A stretch of 64,000 nucleotides of DNA from Acanthamoeba castellanii str. Neff (lineage: Eukaryota; Discosea; Longamoebia; Acanthamoebidae), in assembly GCF_000313135.1 (NCBI RefSeq), contig NW_004457442.1, positions 429,677 through 493,676 of the forward strand, given 5' to 3'. Every line of letters begins with the position of its first letter. Positions within the stretch are counted from its first letter, which is position 1. Under the pieces are notes generated by a model. It was not told the origin of the DNA, ran no database searches, and worked only from the letters and a program-made list of their open reading frames with translations. The position numbers and the translations under genes were made by a program. Positions 21,674 through 32,036 of this stretch are shown piece after piece.

Positions 21674-22907
21674 ATGACTGCGCAACAAGCGCAACCACAA
21701 GCCCTTGAGGAAGAGGACGACTACATGTCCGCCGCCTTTATCGTTGATGCCGCCCCTCCCGCAACATCATCCCAAGCACCCAAGCGCAAGCGAGGTACGC
21801 TTGCATCTTTATTATTACTTTATTTATTTATTTATTTCCAACAATCTGTTCGGCAGAGGTCCAGCCCGAGAAGAAGCCTCTCAAAGTGCTTGAGAAGGAG
21901 GTGCGCACCGGCTGTGTGGTGTGTAGGTGCGCTCGTGATGCCGACGCTCTCTTCATCCTCCATCACAGAAACTGAAGGAGGGCCTGGCCACGGCCATCTC
22001 GTCGGACAACAAAGGCTTCAAGATGCTCAAGATGATGGGCTACAAGTAGGTGGCTCTCCGTGCGTGGCGCGTGCGTACTCTGCTTAGCGAGCCGTTGCGC
22101 GGTGCAGGGAGGGCTCGGCGTTGGGGAGGAAGGCGGAAGAGAGCGAGGGTCTGAAGGAGCCCATCGCCATCTCGCTACGCACCGACCGATCAGGCCTCGG
22201 ACGCCTGGAAGAGATCCAACGAGTCTCGGAGGATCAATTCAGGCAGAAGAAGGTAAACGTGAAACACAACACGCACACGGCATGACACACACGACACACA
22301 CCGCACACACGACACTCATCGATGAACACATGCGCACGCACACACCCAGGCGCAAGAGCAGAATCTGGCAAGCACATACAAGGACCGGATGAAGGAGCGA
22401 TTCGGTGAGCGGAAAGCGCACTCGCAGCTCAAGCAGGCGTTCAACATATGCGTGCAGCTGGACCAGGAAAAGGGCCTGGCCTACAGTCCCCACCTTAGGG
22501 AGTTCGAGGAGGAGGAAAAGCGAAAGGAGGCGGAGGGCGACGCCTACGCGCCCGTCGCCTGGGAGGTACCGTTCCGATTCCACCACGTGATCACTCGATT
22601 GTGCGCCGCACACGCACTTGCCCGACCTCACACCACCCTCTCGAACTGGCCAGTTCGAGGAAGTGCTGAGACGGCTGGACGCCGTGCTGGCGCATCTGCG
22701 GGAGCAACACTTCTACTGCTTCTACTGTGGCTGGTACGTTCGAACGAGCGTTCTGCTCTTTTCCCTTCATTCCCGAGTGAGACGAACACGCACGCGCGCG
22801 CACGCACTGAATCGCACTCACTCCCCACTCACCTTTTCAGCGCCTTCAACGATGCGGACGACTTGGCCCAGAACTGCCCCGGCCCATCAGAAGAGGACCA
22901 CGAGTAG
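21674..22907 (+). CDS. GPATCH11: GPATCH11-like G-patch protein
   Basis: Seven exons (21674-21794, 21857-21900, 21969-22045, 22108-22252, 22350-22565, 22654-22733, 22841-22907) join in phase to 249 residues. The N-terminus is acidic (EEEDDYMSAAFI). The G-patch spans about residues 70-100 (NKGFKMLKMMGYK then EGSALGRKAE and GLKEPI). A Glu/Lys-rich helix follows, then the C-terminal DUF4187 zinc-like module (FYCFYCGCAFNDADDLAQNC, ending CPGPSEEDHE). This order is diagnostic of GPATCH11/CCDC75. G-patch proteins typically activate DEAH-box RNA helicases; the exact role here is inferred. An in-frame ATG at 21629 would add 15 residues. Confidence 0.88.
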
Positions 22908-23291
22908 AGTAGAGAGAGTAAAGCCTCCTTCACTCTCTTCGTTCTTCTTGGCAACCTTTCTCGCTTTTTTTCAGGCCGTGATGATGATGAGCGGTGGGGA
23001 GGGGAAGTCGGCGAACCCCCAACGTCATGTTGTACAGATACCGCCTCCTTCAGTCACCCCCCCCCCCGCAGGGCTGGCCCAGGCGCACCCACGAAAAACA
23101 GACCACCAGCCGAGGAGTTGCTGACGTGGCGTCCGGCGAATGGCCGGGAGGGTACCTGGGGGAATCCGCGGAATGGATGTCTGGCCAGACCCAACGTGTA
23201 GCGGCTGAGTATAAAAGCGCGAACGACACCACTTCTTCACTTCCACATAGCACAACAAGACCTCTCTCTCACACACAAGACACATCACAAG
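22908..23291. other. Intergenic region with C11 run and TATA box
   Basis: This 384-bp spacer separates the G-patch gene from the small membrane protein. Apart from an 11-base C homopolymer (23057-23067) and the TATA element listed separately, I see no feature. Confidence 0.6.
23210..23216 (+). promoter_or_regulatory. TATA box of the small membrane-protein gene
   Basis: TATAAAA lies 82 bp upstream of the ATG at 23292, followed by a CA/CT-rich leader. It is the clearest canonical TATA element in the window. Confidence 0.65.
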
Positions 23292-24029
23292 ATGGCCCAG
23301 CAGGAATACTCCATCGGCGGTATGATTACCTTCCCCCAGCTTACGGCCAGCTACGGCCTCATCAGCGGCGTCATTGGCGCTGCCTCCCTGGTACTTCTAC
23401 TCCTCTACTTTCTGCTTTCTGGTGTATTGGAGAAGAAGAAGACGTGAAGAGGTGCCTTGTGGTACTTACCTTCTGTGCGTCTCATTGGACAGATCAATCC
23501 GCACCTCTGCTACGACTTGGTGGGCCAGCCTTCGAGGTGGGTTCCCATGCTCGAGTCCTCATCGGGTCTCTACACACTGCGGCTGTTCGGGTACGTGCTA
23601 TCTTTTGTGAGACCTCTCTTGTACCAGCTCAAGGCTGTGCTAATCCCACCACTTCTTGCTGTGCGCAGCCTGCAGACGGTGGCGCTCGCTGCCGTGTCGC
23701 TTCATGCGGCTTTCAACATCAGAGAGCCTTCCAAGCGCCAGCAGCTCAGCAACGTCCTTGCCGCCCTCAACCTTGGCAGTACGTGGCCCTTTACCGCGCT
23801 AGGCTGGCGCACTGCAGGTCTTTCTTCTTCGAGGTGGTGCTAACCACGAAGCCCGACGTTCTGTTCAACAGACGGCCTGATCGCGGCGTGGATGTACAAG
23901 GAGGGCATCCTCAACCCGCTCGGCGTGAGCATCCACTCGGGCCTGAGCATGGCGCTGGGTCTGGGCTTCCTGGTCTACGGCCTGCGCGAGGACCGCCGAA
24001 CCGGTGCGGGTGAGCCTGCGAGAGACTAG
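23292..24029 (+). CDS. Small multi-pass membrane protein, family not recognised
   Basis: Four exons (23292-23390, 23493-23590, 23669-23778, 23872-24029) join in phase to 154 residues. Likely spans are near residues 17-34 (YGLISGVIGAAS), 67-85 (LQTVALAAVSLHAAF), 98-118 and 126-145 (SIHSGLSMALGLGFLVYGL), with a polar loop after the first. There is no clear signal peptide; the start MAQQEYSIGG suggests a cytosolic N-terminus. The Gly/Ala-rich short spans recall TMEM14-type proteins, but the motifs do not convince me, so I leave it unassigned. The strong TATA box suggests substantial or regulated expression. Confidence 0.75.
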
Positions 24030-24369
24030 GACGTACGCCTTTGGTCTGGTTCTTCGTCTTCTCCACCGCTACACCTCTCTACGCGCCTCTCGTCTTCTCC
24101 TTGACGCAACGTCTCTCTCCTTGGCCAAGAAAAGGAAATGGGTGGGAAGTTCTTGCGGGCTGGGACATGAAAATACAAAACGACTCCTTAAACTTTATCG
24201 GCCGACAGCCAATAGGAGTGAATTTACGGCTATTAAATTTGTGCCGCCCAGCACAGAAGAAGCAAAGGAAAGAGGCACTGGACCACTCATCACCCGACAC
24301 GTCAGGCGGCGCCAGGCACGAGAACCGGTTTTGTGCGCCTGCTAGTCATTCCTCCATTCCCAGTAGAAG
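24030..24369. other. Intergenic spacer, no feature seen
   Basis: The 340 bp between the small membrane protein and the saposin-like gene contain no convincing frame, repeat or TATA element. It presumably holds the 3' UTR and the next promoter. Confidence 0.5.
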
Positions 24370-25380
24370 ATGAAGGCCATCGCGTCGCTCCTCACCATCG
24401 CCTTCCTGCTGTGCGGCTTCGCCGCCATCACCCCCGCCTCGGCCCAGGAGACCTGCCCTCTGTGCCAGTTCGCCGTCCAGGTACCATCATCATCTTCTCC
24501 ATCAAGTGTCGGGGCAGAGATCATCATTCTGTGTAGAATGTGATTAAATTCGATACACGGCTCATCTCCATTTGCGATACGAACGTGCAGTACATCGATG
24601 GCTATCTGCAGCAGAACTACACCCAGGCTCAGATCATCAAGCAGCTCGAGGTCGTGTGCGCTCTGCGCCGGAGCCCTTCCGTGACCAGTGCGACTCGTTC
24701 GTCGAGTACTACGTCCCCGTCCTGATCAACTACATCATCAAGTACGAGGGTACGCTCTACTCCCACTCGAACCAAACGACCTCCTTCTCCTAATCAATCT
24801 TCATTTCTGATGATGGTTGCTTTTAGATCCCCAGAACGCGTGCCAGCAGCTTGGTCTCTGCACCTCATTCGCCGCTGAGCCCGAGATCGTTGTTGCCGAT
24901 CTTGAGAAGTTCCCCGAGGTTGTCGAGGTCGTTGAGGGTACCATCTCATCTAATCTCCCATTCATTTCAATTTCCTCCAATCTTTGAAATTGATTGTAAT
25001 TGGCTCTCTTTCGTCTGCATTAAGCAGCCAGCCCCGAGGATTGCCAGATCTGCAAGATGCTCGTCGGTTTCATCGAGTCCTACGTGCAGGCCAACCAGAC
25101 CATCACCCAGATCGAGTCTCTCCTCGGTCGCGTGTGCCGTCTGACCCCCTTCGCCTCGCAGTGCGTCGTGTTCGTGGACACCTACACCCCCCTCATCGTC
25201 CAGTACATCCAGGCCAACGAGGGTACGCTCTTCTACGGCGGCACTGGCACGCGTGAGTTCAATCAAATCTAATCTTTCTTCGTTCTTTTTTGTCGGCCAG
25301 ATCCCCAGACCGTGTGCCAGCAGATTGGCGTCTGCTCTTCGCAGGCCGTCCGTCAGGTCGCCGCCGTCAAGTTCAACTGA
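24370..25380 (+). CDS. Secreted two-domain saposin-B protein, frameshifted in this sequence
   Basis: Five exons (24370-24480, 24591-24749, 24827-24937, 25028-25222, 25301-25380). A signal peptide (about residues 1-25, ending TPASA) is followed by two saposin-B domains, each with the expected Cys pattern (CPLC, VVCAL, DQC, CQQLGLC; then CQIC, RVC, SQC, CQQIGVC). Such proteins bind or perturb lipids; amoebal relatives include lysosomal lipid-binding and antibacterial pore-forming proteins, and I cannot say which applies. Exon 2 is one base too short: frame is lost near 24661-24668, between the VVCAL region and the segment encoding the next conserved Cys, then returns in all later exons. This may be a sequencing error or a real disabling deletion. 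Confidence 0.8.
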
Positions 25381-25710
25381 GCTCTGACTCCACCCTTACG
25401 GTGTTCTTCGGCGAGGCAAGGTCCATCTTTTTCATCTCGCATAAACATAAGCTTCCAAGGTGAAGTTGAGCAGCAGTCTGGTTGAGTTCCACCAGTGGTT
25501 GGCGCTACACGTTATGGACACGTTAGGAGAAAACCGGTCTTTTCAGCCGCGGAAAAAAACACGGTTGCCTAACAGCATCACTTCTTTTCAAGCTCGTGGG
25601 CTTCTTAATTTATCTCCGAAGCTGCTAAGGCACACGCCTTGGCTTGGGGGCCGACCTAGAAGATTCATTTGGCAACACACAACACACAACACAACTAAAC
25701 CACAGAGGCC
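25381..25710. other. Intergenic spacer, no feature seen
   Basis: The 330 bp hold the 3' end of the saposin-like gene and the promoter of glycosyltransferase copy 4. A CACAACACACAACACAAC stretch lies just before the ATG at 25711. Nothing else is recognised. Confidence 0.5.
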
Positions 25711-28071
25711 ATGCTAGCGAGGTTCCGTGCCAGGCGAGCCACCCTTCTTGTGGCCTTTGCCTTCACCTTATGCACCATCTTTGCCATCAATTTTTTCGCC
25801 ACCGGCTCCTACGACACAGTACACTCGAGTAGTACGTACAGCTGGTCGAGCCTCTCAGCATACCTGCCATCTGTATCAGATGGCGAAGGCACCCTCCGAC
25901 CAGACTGCGCCGTCGCTTCGAAAGATGATGAAGAAGATGATGAAGAAGACGTCACCCGGACCCACCCGGGCGACCCGCCCTTCGTCAAACTCGACGACCT
26001 CCTCGCCTCCGCCAACTCCGCCCGCCTCGCCCGGCAGCGCCGGCCCGCCCGCGGCTGCCCGCCCCCGTCCACCGGCCGCCTGTGCCGCCTGGAAGACGTG
26101 TTCGACGAGATCATCGTCATCTCTCTGCCGCGCGCCACCGAGCGGCTGGCCCGCGTTCGGGCCCAGCTGCGCGCACTGGGCGTGCCCTACACGCTGGTCC
26201 ACGCCGTCGACGGCCGGCTCATGGGCGGCTCGGCCGAGCTGGCCAAGCTCGTCATGGCCGACCAGCGCGACCAGCACCCGGGCGTGTTCAGCCTCTTCCT
26301 CACGCATCTGGGTCTCCTGGAGTACGTGGCCCGGTCGCCGGGCCTCGAGCGGGTGCTGCTGCTCGAAGATGACGTCATCCTCTGCGCCGACTTTCCGCGC
26401 GCCTTCGACACGCGCGTGCGTCGCATTCCAGACGACTGGCGCCTGCTGTGGCTCGGCGGGGTGGTCGACTGGACCAGTCGCTACAAGAACGCCGAGGCCC
26501 TGGATCACTTTGTCGACGCCGGCTTCGCCCGGCCCGTCACGCTCTGGTCGTCGTGGGCCGTCGGCATACACCGCGAGGCCGCGGCCGTCATCGGCCCGAC
26601 CATGGTCGCCGCCCGCGGCGCCATTGACCAGAAGGCCTACCAGGAGTGCATCGCCAAGTGGCCCGACCAAACCGTGCTCATGTGGCCGCCCGTGGCCATG
26701 ACCAACCCGTACCACGGCTCGCTGCTGGGCCACAACTGGGGCATACCGCCGGCCGTGTGGGCGCGCAACAACGGGCTCGACTTGGCCCACTACGACCTGG
26801 CGCGCGGCTACCACACCGGCGGCGAGCTGGGCGCCGACGTGCGCTGCGTGGTCGACCGCAACGACGCCGGCGGCAGCGACGACGACTACGGGGCGTGGGA
26901 GTACCCCAAGGCGCAGATCGCGGGCCGGGCGGTGACGGCGAGCGCGGCCGAGTGCTGCGCCCGGTGCTCGGCCTACTTCCCGCAGTGCCAGGCCTGGCTG
27001 TGGTACCCGCCGCTCGCGACCAACAGCGCCCACCGCAACAGCACATGCGTGATGGCCTTCGACCCGGCCGCGCGCGTGCCGTCGGCGCCCCGCAACGACT
27101 CGAGCGGTCTGGTCGACGTGGCCGTGTCGGGCCGGCTCGTGCAGGAGGACAGCGTGCCACGCGTGCCCAACGTGGTCCACTTTGTGTCGCCGCGCACGAC
27201 CACCACCAAGCCGCGGCCGGTCGATGTGTGGACCTACCTGGCCGTGCTCAGCGCGGCGGTCAACGCCGAGCCCGACGAGATCCGGTGGCACCACGGCGGC
27301 GACGGCGGCGGCGGCCACCTGCTCGAGGGCGCGTGGTGGGAGTGCACGCGGCAGCTGGTCGTGCCCCTGGAGCGCATCTTCAACGAAGGTGCCGACCTCA
27401 CCGACGACGCGCACAGGGCCGACGCGGCCGGGATCGAGGTGCTGATCGAAGAGGGCGGCGTCTACCTCAACACCGACGCGCTCGTGCTGCGCTCGTTCGA
27501 GCCGCTGCGCGCGCGCGAGGTGGTCACGCTCGCGACCGACGGGTTCAACAGCAGCGCGCTGGGCGTCGTAGTGGCGCCGGCGGGCGCGGTCTTTCTGCGT
27601 CGGTGGTGGGCCGCCTACCAGGCCGGGTTCGACCGGAACAGCAGCAACGCGCTGGAGCACCACAAGTGGCTGGGCGAGCTGACGCGGCGCATGGCCAAGG
27701 AGTTGCCCGGCGAGGCCCGGCTGCTGTCGCACGCGGCCTTCTACCCGCGGTCGTACGCGCCGGCCCAGCTCAAGGTCGCCTACGAGGCCGACGACTGCGC
27801 GCTGGGGCTCGAAGCCGAGTCGTTCACGGTCTACCGATACTCGGCCGAGGCCCAGGCGACGGCGGCGACCGAGGCGGAGAGGCGCGCGGGCCTCAACGAC
27901 TGGCCGCCGGCGGACGAGCTGGAGGCGGTGTGGATGGGCAAGGGCAGCCTGCATCGGGTGGCGCGGGCCGTTCTGCGCAAGGCGCTGGCCAGAGGGCAGC
28001 TGTGTGCGGTGGCCGAGAAGGAGGTGCGGCGGCTCGCGGCCCGCCGAGACACACCCACCTGCCCCCCCTAA
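25711..28071 (+). CDS. Two-domain glycosyltransferase (GT25 + GT32-like), copy 4
   Basis: A single exon encodes 786 residues. The N-terminal anchor spans about residues 9-31 (LLVAFAFTLCTIFAINFFA). An Asp/Glu-rich linker leads to the GT25-like domain (VISLPRATERL, LLLEDDVILCADF), the Cys-rich PAN/apple-like segment (ECCARCSAYFPQCQAWLWY), then the GT32-like domain. This is the most divergent of the four paralogues and lies 11 kb from the others. Its GT32 motif reads IEEGGVYLNTDALV, so the first Asp of the DXD-like LDTD in the other copies is Asn here, which might alter metal or donor binding. The GT25 acidic motif is intact. The gene converges on the penta-EF-hand gene across 121 bp. Confidence 0.87.
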   Translation: MLARFRARRATLLVAFAFTLCTIFAINFFATGSYDTVHSSSTYSWSSLSAYLPSVSDGEGTLRPDCAVASKDDEEDDEEDVTRTHPGDPPFVKLDDLLASANSARLARQRRPARGCPPPSTGRLCRLEDVFDEIIVISLPRATERLARVRAQLRALGVPYTLVHAVDGRLMGGSAELAKLVMADQRDQHPGVFSLFLTHLGLLEYVARSPGLERVLLLEDDVILCADFPRAFDTRVRRIPDDWRLLWLGGVVDWTSRYKNAEALDHFVDAGFARPVTLWSSWAVGIHREAAAVIGPTMVAARGAIDQKAYQECIAKWPDQTVLMWPPVAMTNPYHGSLLGHNWGIPPAVWARNNGLDLAHYDLARGYHTGGELGADVRCVVDRNDAGGSDDDYGAWEYPKAQIAGRAVTASAAECCARCSAYFPQCQAWLWYPPLATNSAHRNSTCVMAFDPAARVPSAPRNDSSGLVDVAVSGRLVQEDSVPRVPNVVHFVSPRTTTTKPRPVDVWTYLAVLSAAVNAEPDEIRWHHGGDGGGGHLLEGAWWECTRQLVVPLERIFNEGADLTDDAHRADAAGIEVLIEEGGVYLNTDALVLRSFEPLRAREVVTLATDGFNSSALGVVVAPAGAVFLRRWWAAYQAGFDRNSSNALEHHKWLGELTRRMAKELPGEARLLSHAAFYPRSYAPAQLKVAYEADDCALGLEAESFTVYRYSAEAQATAATEAERRAGLNDWPPADELEAVWMGKGSLHRVARAVLRKALARGQLCAVAEKEVRRLAARRDTPTCPP

Positions 28072-28192
28072 GCCACAAGAAAGATTTTATATTTTGTCTT
28101 TATATTATCATCTATAAAAACAACAATAATGGAAGAGCGAAGTTCTTCTTTTATGATTTGCTTCGTAGTACAAGCGACACGGCTGAGAGCGT

Positions 28193-28716
28193 CTACTGGA
28201 AGTACGGGGTGGCGGCGACGAGCTGGTCGAAGTTGATGGTGATGGTGCTGGTGGCCGGCAGCCCAACGCCGGGCGGACCCTGGGTGCCGGGAGCGCCGCC
28301 GGGCACTCCACCGGGCACGCCGGGCACGCCGCCGGGCGGACCCTGGGCAGCGGGCGGCTGGCCGAACGTCTGCGTCGGCTGACGCGCGTAGAAGTCGAAG
28401 TAGGACCTGCAACACCACAACCACGCGATGAGTGTCGTGTCATGTCGTATCGCGTGCGTGCGGTGTTGTGTCGTGTCGTGTCGTTACCTGAGGCTGGCGA
28501 GGAAGAGGGCGACCTCGGTGTAGGCTTCGAGGGTGAGACCAGAGCGGTTGGGGTCGAAGCGGCTCAGCACGCTGTTGATGCCCTGCGGGCTCAGCTGGAA
28601 GCCGCCGTTGGCCAGCGCCAGGCTGATCTCGTTCCCTAGACACCACGGGAGTGAGTGCGTGCGTGCGGTGTGTGTGTGTGTGTGTGCATGCGTTGTGTGC
28701 GTGTGTCGTGTGTGTG

Positions 28717-28774
<58 letters not shown>

Positions 28775-29371
28775 CGGTTGTGTACAGTTGTCGAGCTTGC
28801 CCGAGCGGTCGTGGTCCTGGGTGGTGAAGGAGTTGCGCAGGGCCAGCACGAACTGGTAGAGGCACACGAACTCGTTGACGCCCAGGTGACCACTCCTATC
28901 CAGGTCAAACGTCGTCAAGAGGCGCTTCAGCGAAGCCGGACCGAACGTGAGCTGTGGCCCCGTTCGCACGCAACAACAAAAATCAGGAAAACATCCAAGA
29001 AAAGAAAAAAGAATATAAATGAATAAACAAAGCCAGAAGTCGACAACAAACCCAACGGTGTCACCAAAGGTGGACCAGCGAGTGTTGTGTTGTGGGGAGG
29101 GAGGGGCGTACGCCAGCCTGCTGGAGGGCACGGCCCAGTTCGGCCTGGTCCAGCTGTCCACTCCTGTCAGTGTCGATGGCGCTGAACCACGCTAGATGAC
29201 GAGAGAGAGAGAGAGAGAGAAAGAAGAGAGGGGTAGAGTTAGTTGGCAGGTGGCTGTGTGGGCTTAGGAGGGGGCGCGTGTACCTTGAATTTGGCTGATG
29301 AGCTGCGAGTCGGTGCCGTAGTACGACGCGAACCAAGGACGAGCGTGGGAACCCCAGGTAGGCTGCTGCAT
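28193..29371 (-). CDS. Penta-EF-hand calcium-binding protein with C-terminal Gly/Pro tail
   Basis: Five exons (29371-29284, 29191-29112, 28951-28786, 28635-28488, 28406-28193) join in phase to 231 residues. Two canonical loops are DTDRSGQLDQAE and DLDRSGHLGVNE. A third (DHDRSGKLDN followed by WNE) is split by intron 3 and seems one residue longer. A fourth (DPNRSGLTLEAY) lacks the last acidic residue. The helix pattern matches the sorcin/ALG-2/peflin family, which bind membranes or partners in a Ca2+-dependent way. Oddly, the Gly/Pro-rich segment (GPPGGVPGVPGGVPGGAPGT) that these proteins usually carry at the N-terminus is at the C-terminus here, before FDQLVAATPYFQ. Intron 3 contains a long (GT)n tract. 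Confidence 0.85.
28655..28772. repeat. (GT)n microsatellite in penta-EF-hand intron 3
   Basis: A GT-rich tract with a long pure (GT)n core (about 28717-28772) fills most of the intron between the third and fourth exons, on the antisense strand of the gene. Confidence 0.9.
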
Positions 29372-29670
29372 GTTGACTTGTTGTTGAAGAAGAAGGTGAA
29401 GATGGAGGGTAGTTGGTAGTTGAGGAAAATGATGGCTGTGTCAACCCACTACTATTTGTGTGTGCCAAGTCGGGGCCTGTGGACTGAGTGGTCGCTGAAT
29501 TTTGGTAGGCTCCATGGTCTCCCTTCGTGTTTTCTGTGCAGCGCCAGGATTCGTCACTTGTGTATGCCGGGCATGTGCTCGTGCTAGTGTCCGCCCAATC
29601 ACAAAAATAATAAAAATAAAAAAGCAAAAAAAGAGAAATTTGTGTGGTGCAGTCGTGGTCACCTTCGACA

Positions 29671-31835
29671 TCAGAGCTGAATGACGGGGCCGGCGTAGGG
29701 CTCGCGCTTGACGGGCTGGTGGTAGAGCGCGCGCTGGGCGTCGCGCTGGGCCACGCTGCCAAAGGCCGGACCCCAGCACGGCCGCGGCACGTAGCGGCCC
29801 CAGCCCTGGGCCGGGACCAGCTCGCCGTCGCGCCACACGACGCGGCCGCGCACGAGGGTGGTCACCGCCACGCCCTGGACCTCCATGCCCTCGAAGATGT
29901 TGAAGTCGACGGCGTGGTGGTGCGTCTTGGCGCTGATGGTGCGCTTGGCGTCGCCGTCCCAGATCACGATGTCGGCGTCGGCGCCCACCTCGATGCGGCC
30001 CTTGCGCGGGTAGATGTTGAAGATGCGCGCAGCGTTGGACGACGTCACGCCCACAAACTGCGTGTCGTGTCGTGTCGTGTAGCGTGAGTGCGGTGTGTGC
30101 GTGTGTGCGGCGTTAAGTTGTGTAGTAAAATGATCGGATGACGATGAGAGGCGTGTGTGCACCTGAGAGCGAGTGAGTACGCCGGTGGCGACGCCCTTGG
30201 TCCACACGATGGACATGCGGTCCTCGGTGCCGTTGAGGCCGTTGGGGATGCGCGTGAAGTCGTCCTTGCCCAGGGCCTTCTGGTTGGCGTTGAACGTGCA
30301 GTTGTCCGTGCCCACCGTCTGCAGATCGCCCGAAGCCAGCAGACGCATCAAGTGGTCCTGCAAGGGAGTCCAAATAGCGTGGTTAGCGTGTGTCGTCGTG
30401 TGTTGCGCGTGTGCGGTCGTGTCTCGTGTGGTGTGTCGTGTGTTGCGCGTGTGCGGTACCTTGGTGGTGGGGTCAGGGCGGAGGGGGGGACCCATGACGT
30501 AGGCAGCCGCGTGGCGCCAATCGTGGTGCCAGCAGTGAGAGCCGTCCGTGCCGAGACCAGCAGCGATGGGCTCGCCGTACACCAGCTTGCCTCGCTGGCG
30601 GGCGTCCACGACCTTGTTCGCTGCACCCTACACTCCGTAGAAACTCACAGTTTGAGCAACATGTGTGTCGTGTCATCGCGCGCGTGTGTGCGTGTTATAC
30701 CTTGGACATGACGTGAACGATGTAGATGGGCACGTTGACCTGATCGGCGATGGTGATGGCTCGGTGGGTGGCTTCGGCCTCGACCTCCTCCGGGCGGGAC
30801 ATCAGATGGCCCTCGGGTCCGCAGATGCCGAGCTCCAGCATCTTCTTCTGGCCCTCCGCGACCAGGTGCCCGTTCTCCGCATGCACCTGCGAGCCACCGT
30901 GAGCTGCGCGCGCACGCATGACACGACACGACACGACCAACGACACGACACGCACCTGAGGAAGGGCGCCCAATTCTTTGCAGCGGGTGAAGGCGTGGAA
31001 GAGCTTGTCGTCCTCGAGCATGAACACGCCCTTGTAGGCCATGAACATCTTGAACGAGTTCACGCCCCGCTCCTCGGCCAGAACCTTCATCTCGTCGGCC
31101 ACCTGGTCGCTCCACCAGGTGACGGCGACGTGGAACGAGTAGTCGCAGTTGACCTTGGGGTCGGCCCACTGCTTCCACTGGTCGTAGGCCTCCAGCAGCG
31201 ACTGGCCCTTCTGGGGAATCACAAAGTCCACTACGCGTTGCGAGCAGCGTTTAGCATAAGCGCGAGTCGTACACGTGTGCGCGTGTGCGTGTGTGCGTGT
31301 GTGTGCGGCGAGGAAAGTACGGATCATGGTGGTGCCTCCCGCAACGGCGGCCTGAGTGCCGATGTCGAAGTCGTCGGCGGCAACGGTGCCCATGAAGGGC
31401 AGCTGCATGTGCGTGTGCGTATCAATGCCGCCTAGAACAAGAGACGAACCACCCAGAGACAAACCATCAAACGAACCGAGCGCTCGTGGTGAGCAGCGTC
31501 GCAACTCTGACGACCACGACGTGTAGTCGTGTTTAGATGAAGAGAAAGGCGGTGTGAACGTACCGGGTAGGACGAACTTGCCGGTGGCGTCGAGGCGAAG
31601 GGCGTCAGAAGGGACGTTGAGGTCGAGCCCTACGGCCTTGACCACGCCCCCCTCGACCAACACGTCGGCCCTCCACTCCCTGTGGGCGCCCTCATTCAGC
31701 AACGTTGAAGGATTTGTTCAGAAATGATTAATCCAAAATCTTTCTACGCGAGTTGTAATTTAAGTGTACGCACCGGTCGTCGTTGACCACAACGCCGCCG
31801 TGGATGAAGACGGGACGCTCGCTTGGTGAGTTCAT
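29671..31835 (-). CDS. DPYS: Dihydropyrimidinase
   Basis: Eight exons (31835-31774, 31679-31564, 31431-31321, 31230-30956, 30886-30701, 30627-30460, 30357-30163, 30057-29671) join in phase to 499 residues, the usual family length. The amidohydrolase metal ligands are visible: GIDTHTHMQ, the carboxylated Lys in [25 protein letters not shown] and GTDNCTFN. The C-terminal small beta domain ([26 protein letters not shown]) is present. The enzyme hydrolyses dihydrouracil and dihydrothymine to N-carbamyl amino acids in pyrimidine breakdown, in the cytosol as a tetramer. There is no targeting peptide. Several introns carry CACG/CGTG simple repeats next to splice sites (for example 30060-30110, 30385-30455, 30905-30955). 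Confidence 0.93.
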
Positions 31836-32036
31836 AATTGTGGGAAGTGTGTAAAAATGTGACTCTGCCGATTTTGGTTGTCTTTGAACCCGCAATATCT
31901 CGGCCAGCCTTGCTGACGTCAGCACCAAACGAAAGGGGGTCGTGTTCAAAGCAGAGCTACTCGAGAATGAGTGGACCAAACCGACCGCCTGATCGAAAGC
32001 AGCGTCTGGAGGTTCGGCGCACGGTTGTCCCCACGA

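Noticed and set aside
25876..27954. Very long open frame antisense to glycosyltransferase copy 4 (similar ones opposite copies 1-3 and the giant genes)
   Set aside because: GC-rich, C-ending codons remove stops from the opposite strand. The translations are Arg/Gly/His-rich, lack domain motifs and mirror the real gene exactly.
29671..31835. Dihydropyrimidinase as a bacterial transfer
   Set aside because: It has seven introns with local-type splice sites and the same base composition as its neighbours, so nothing in the sequence indicates recent transfer.
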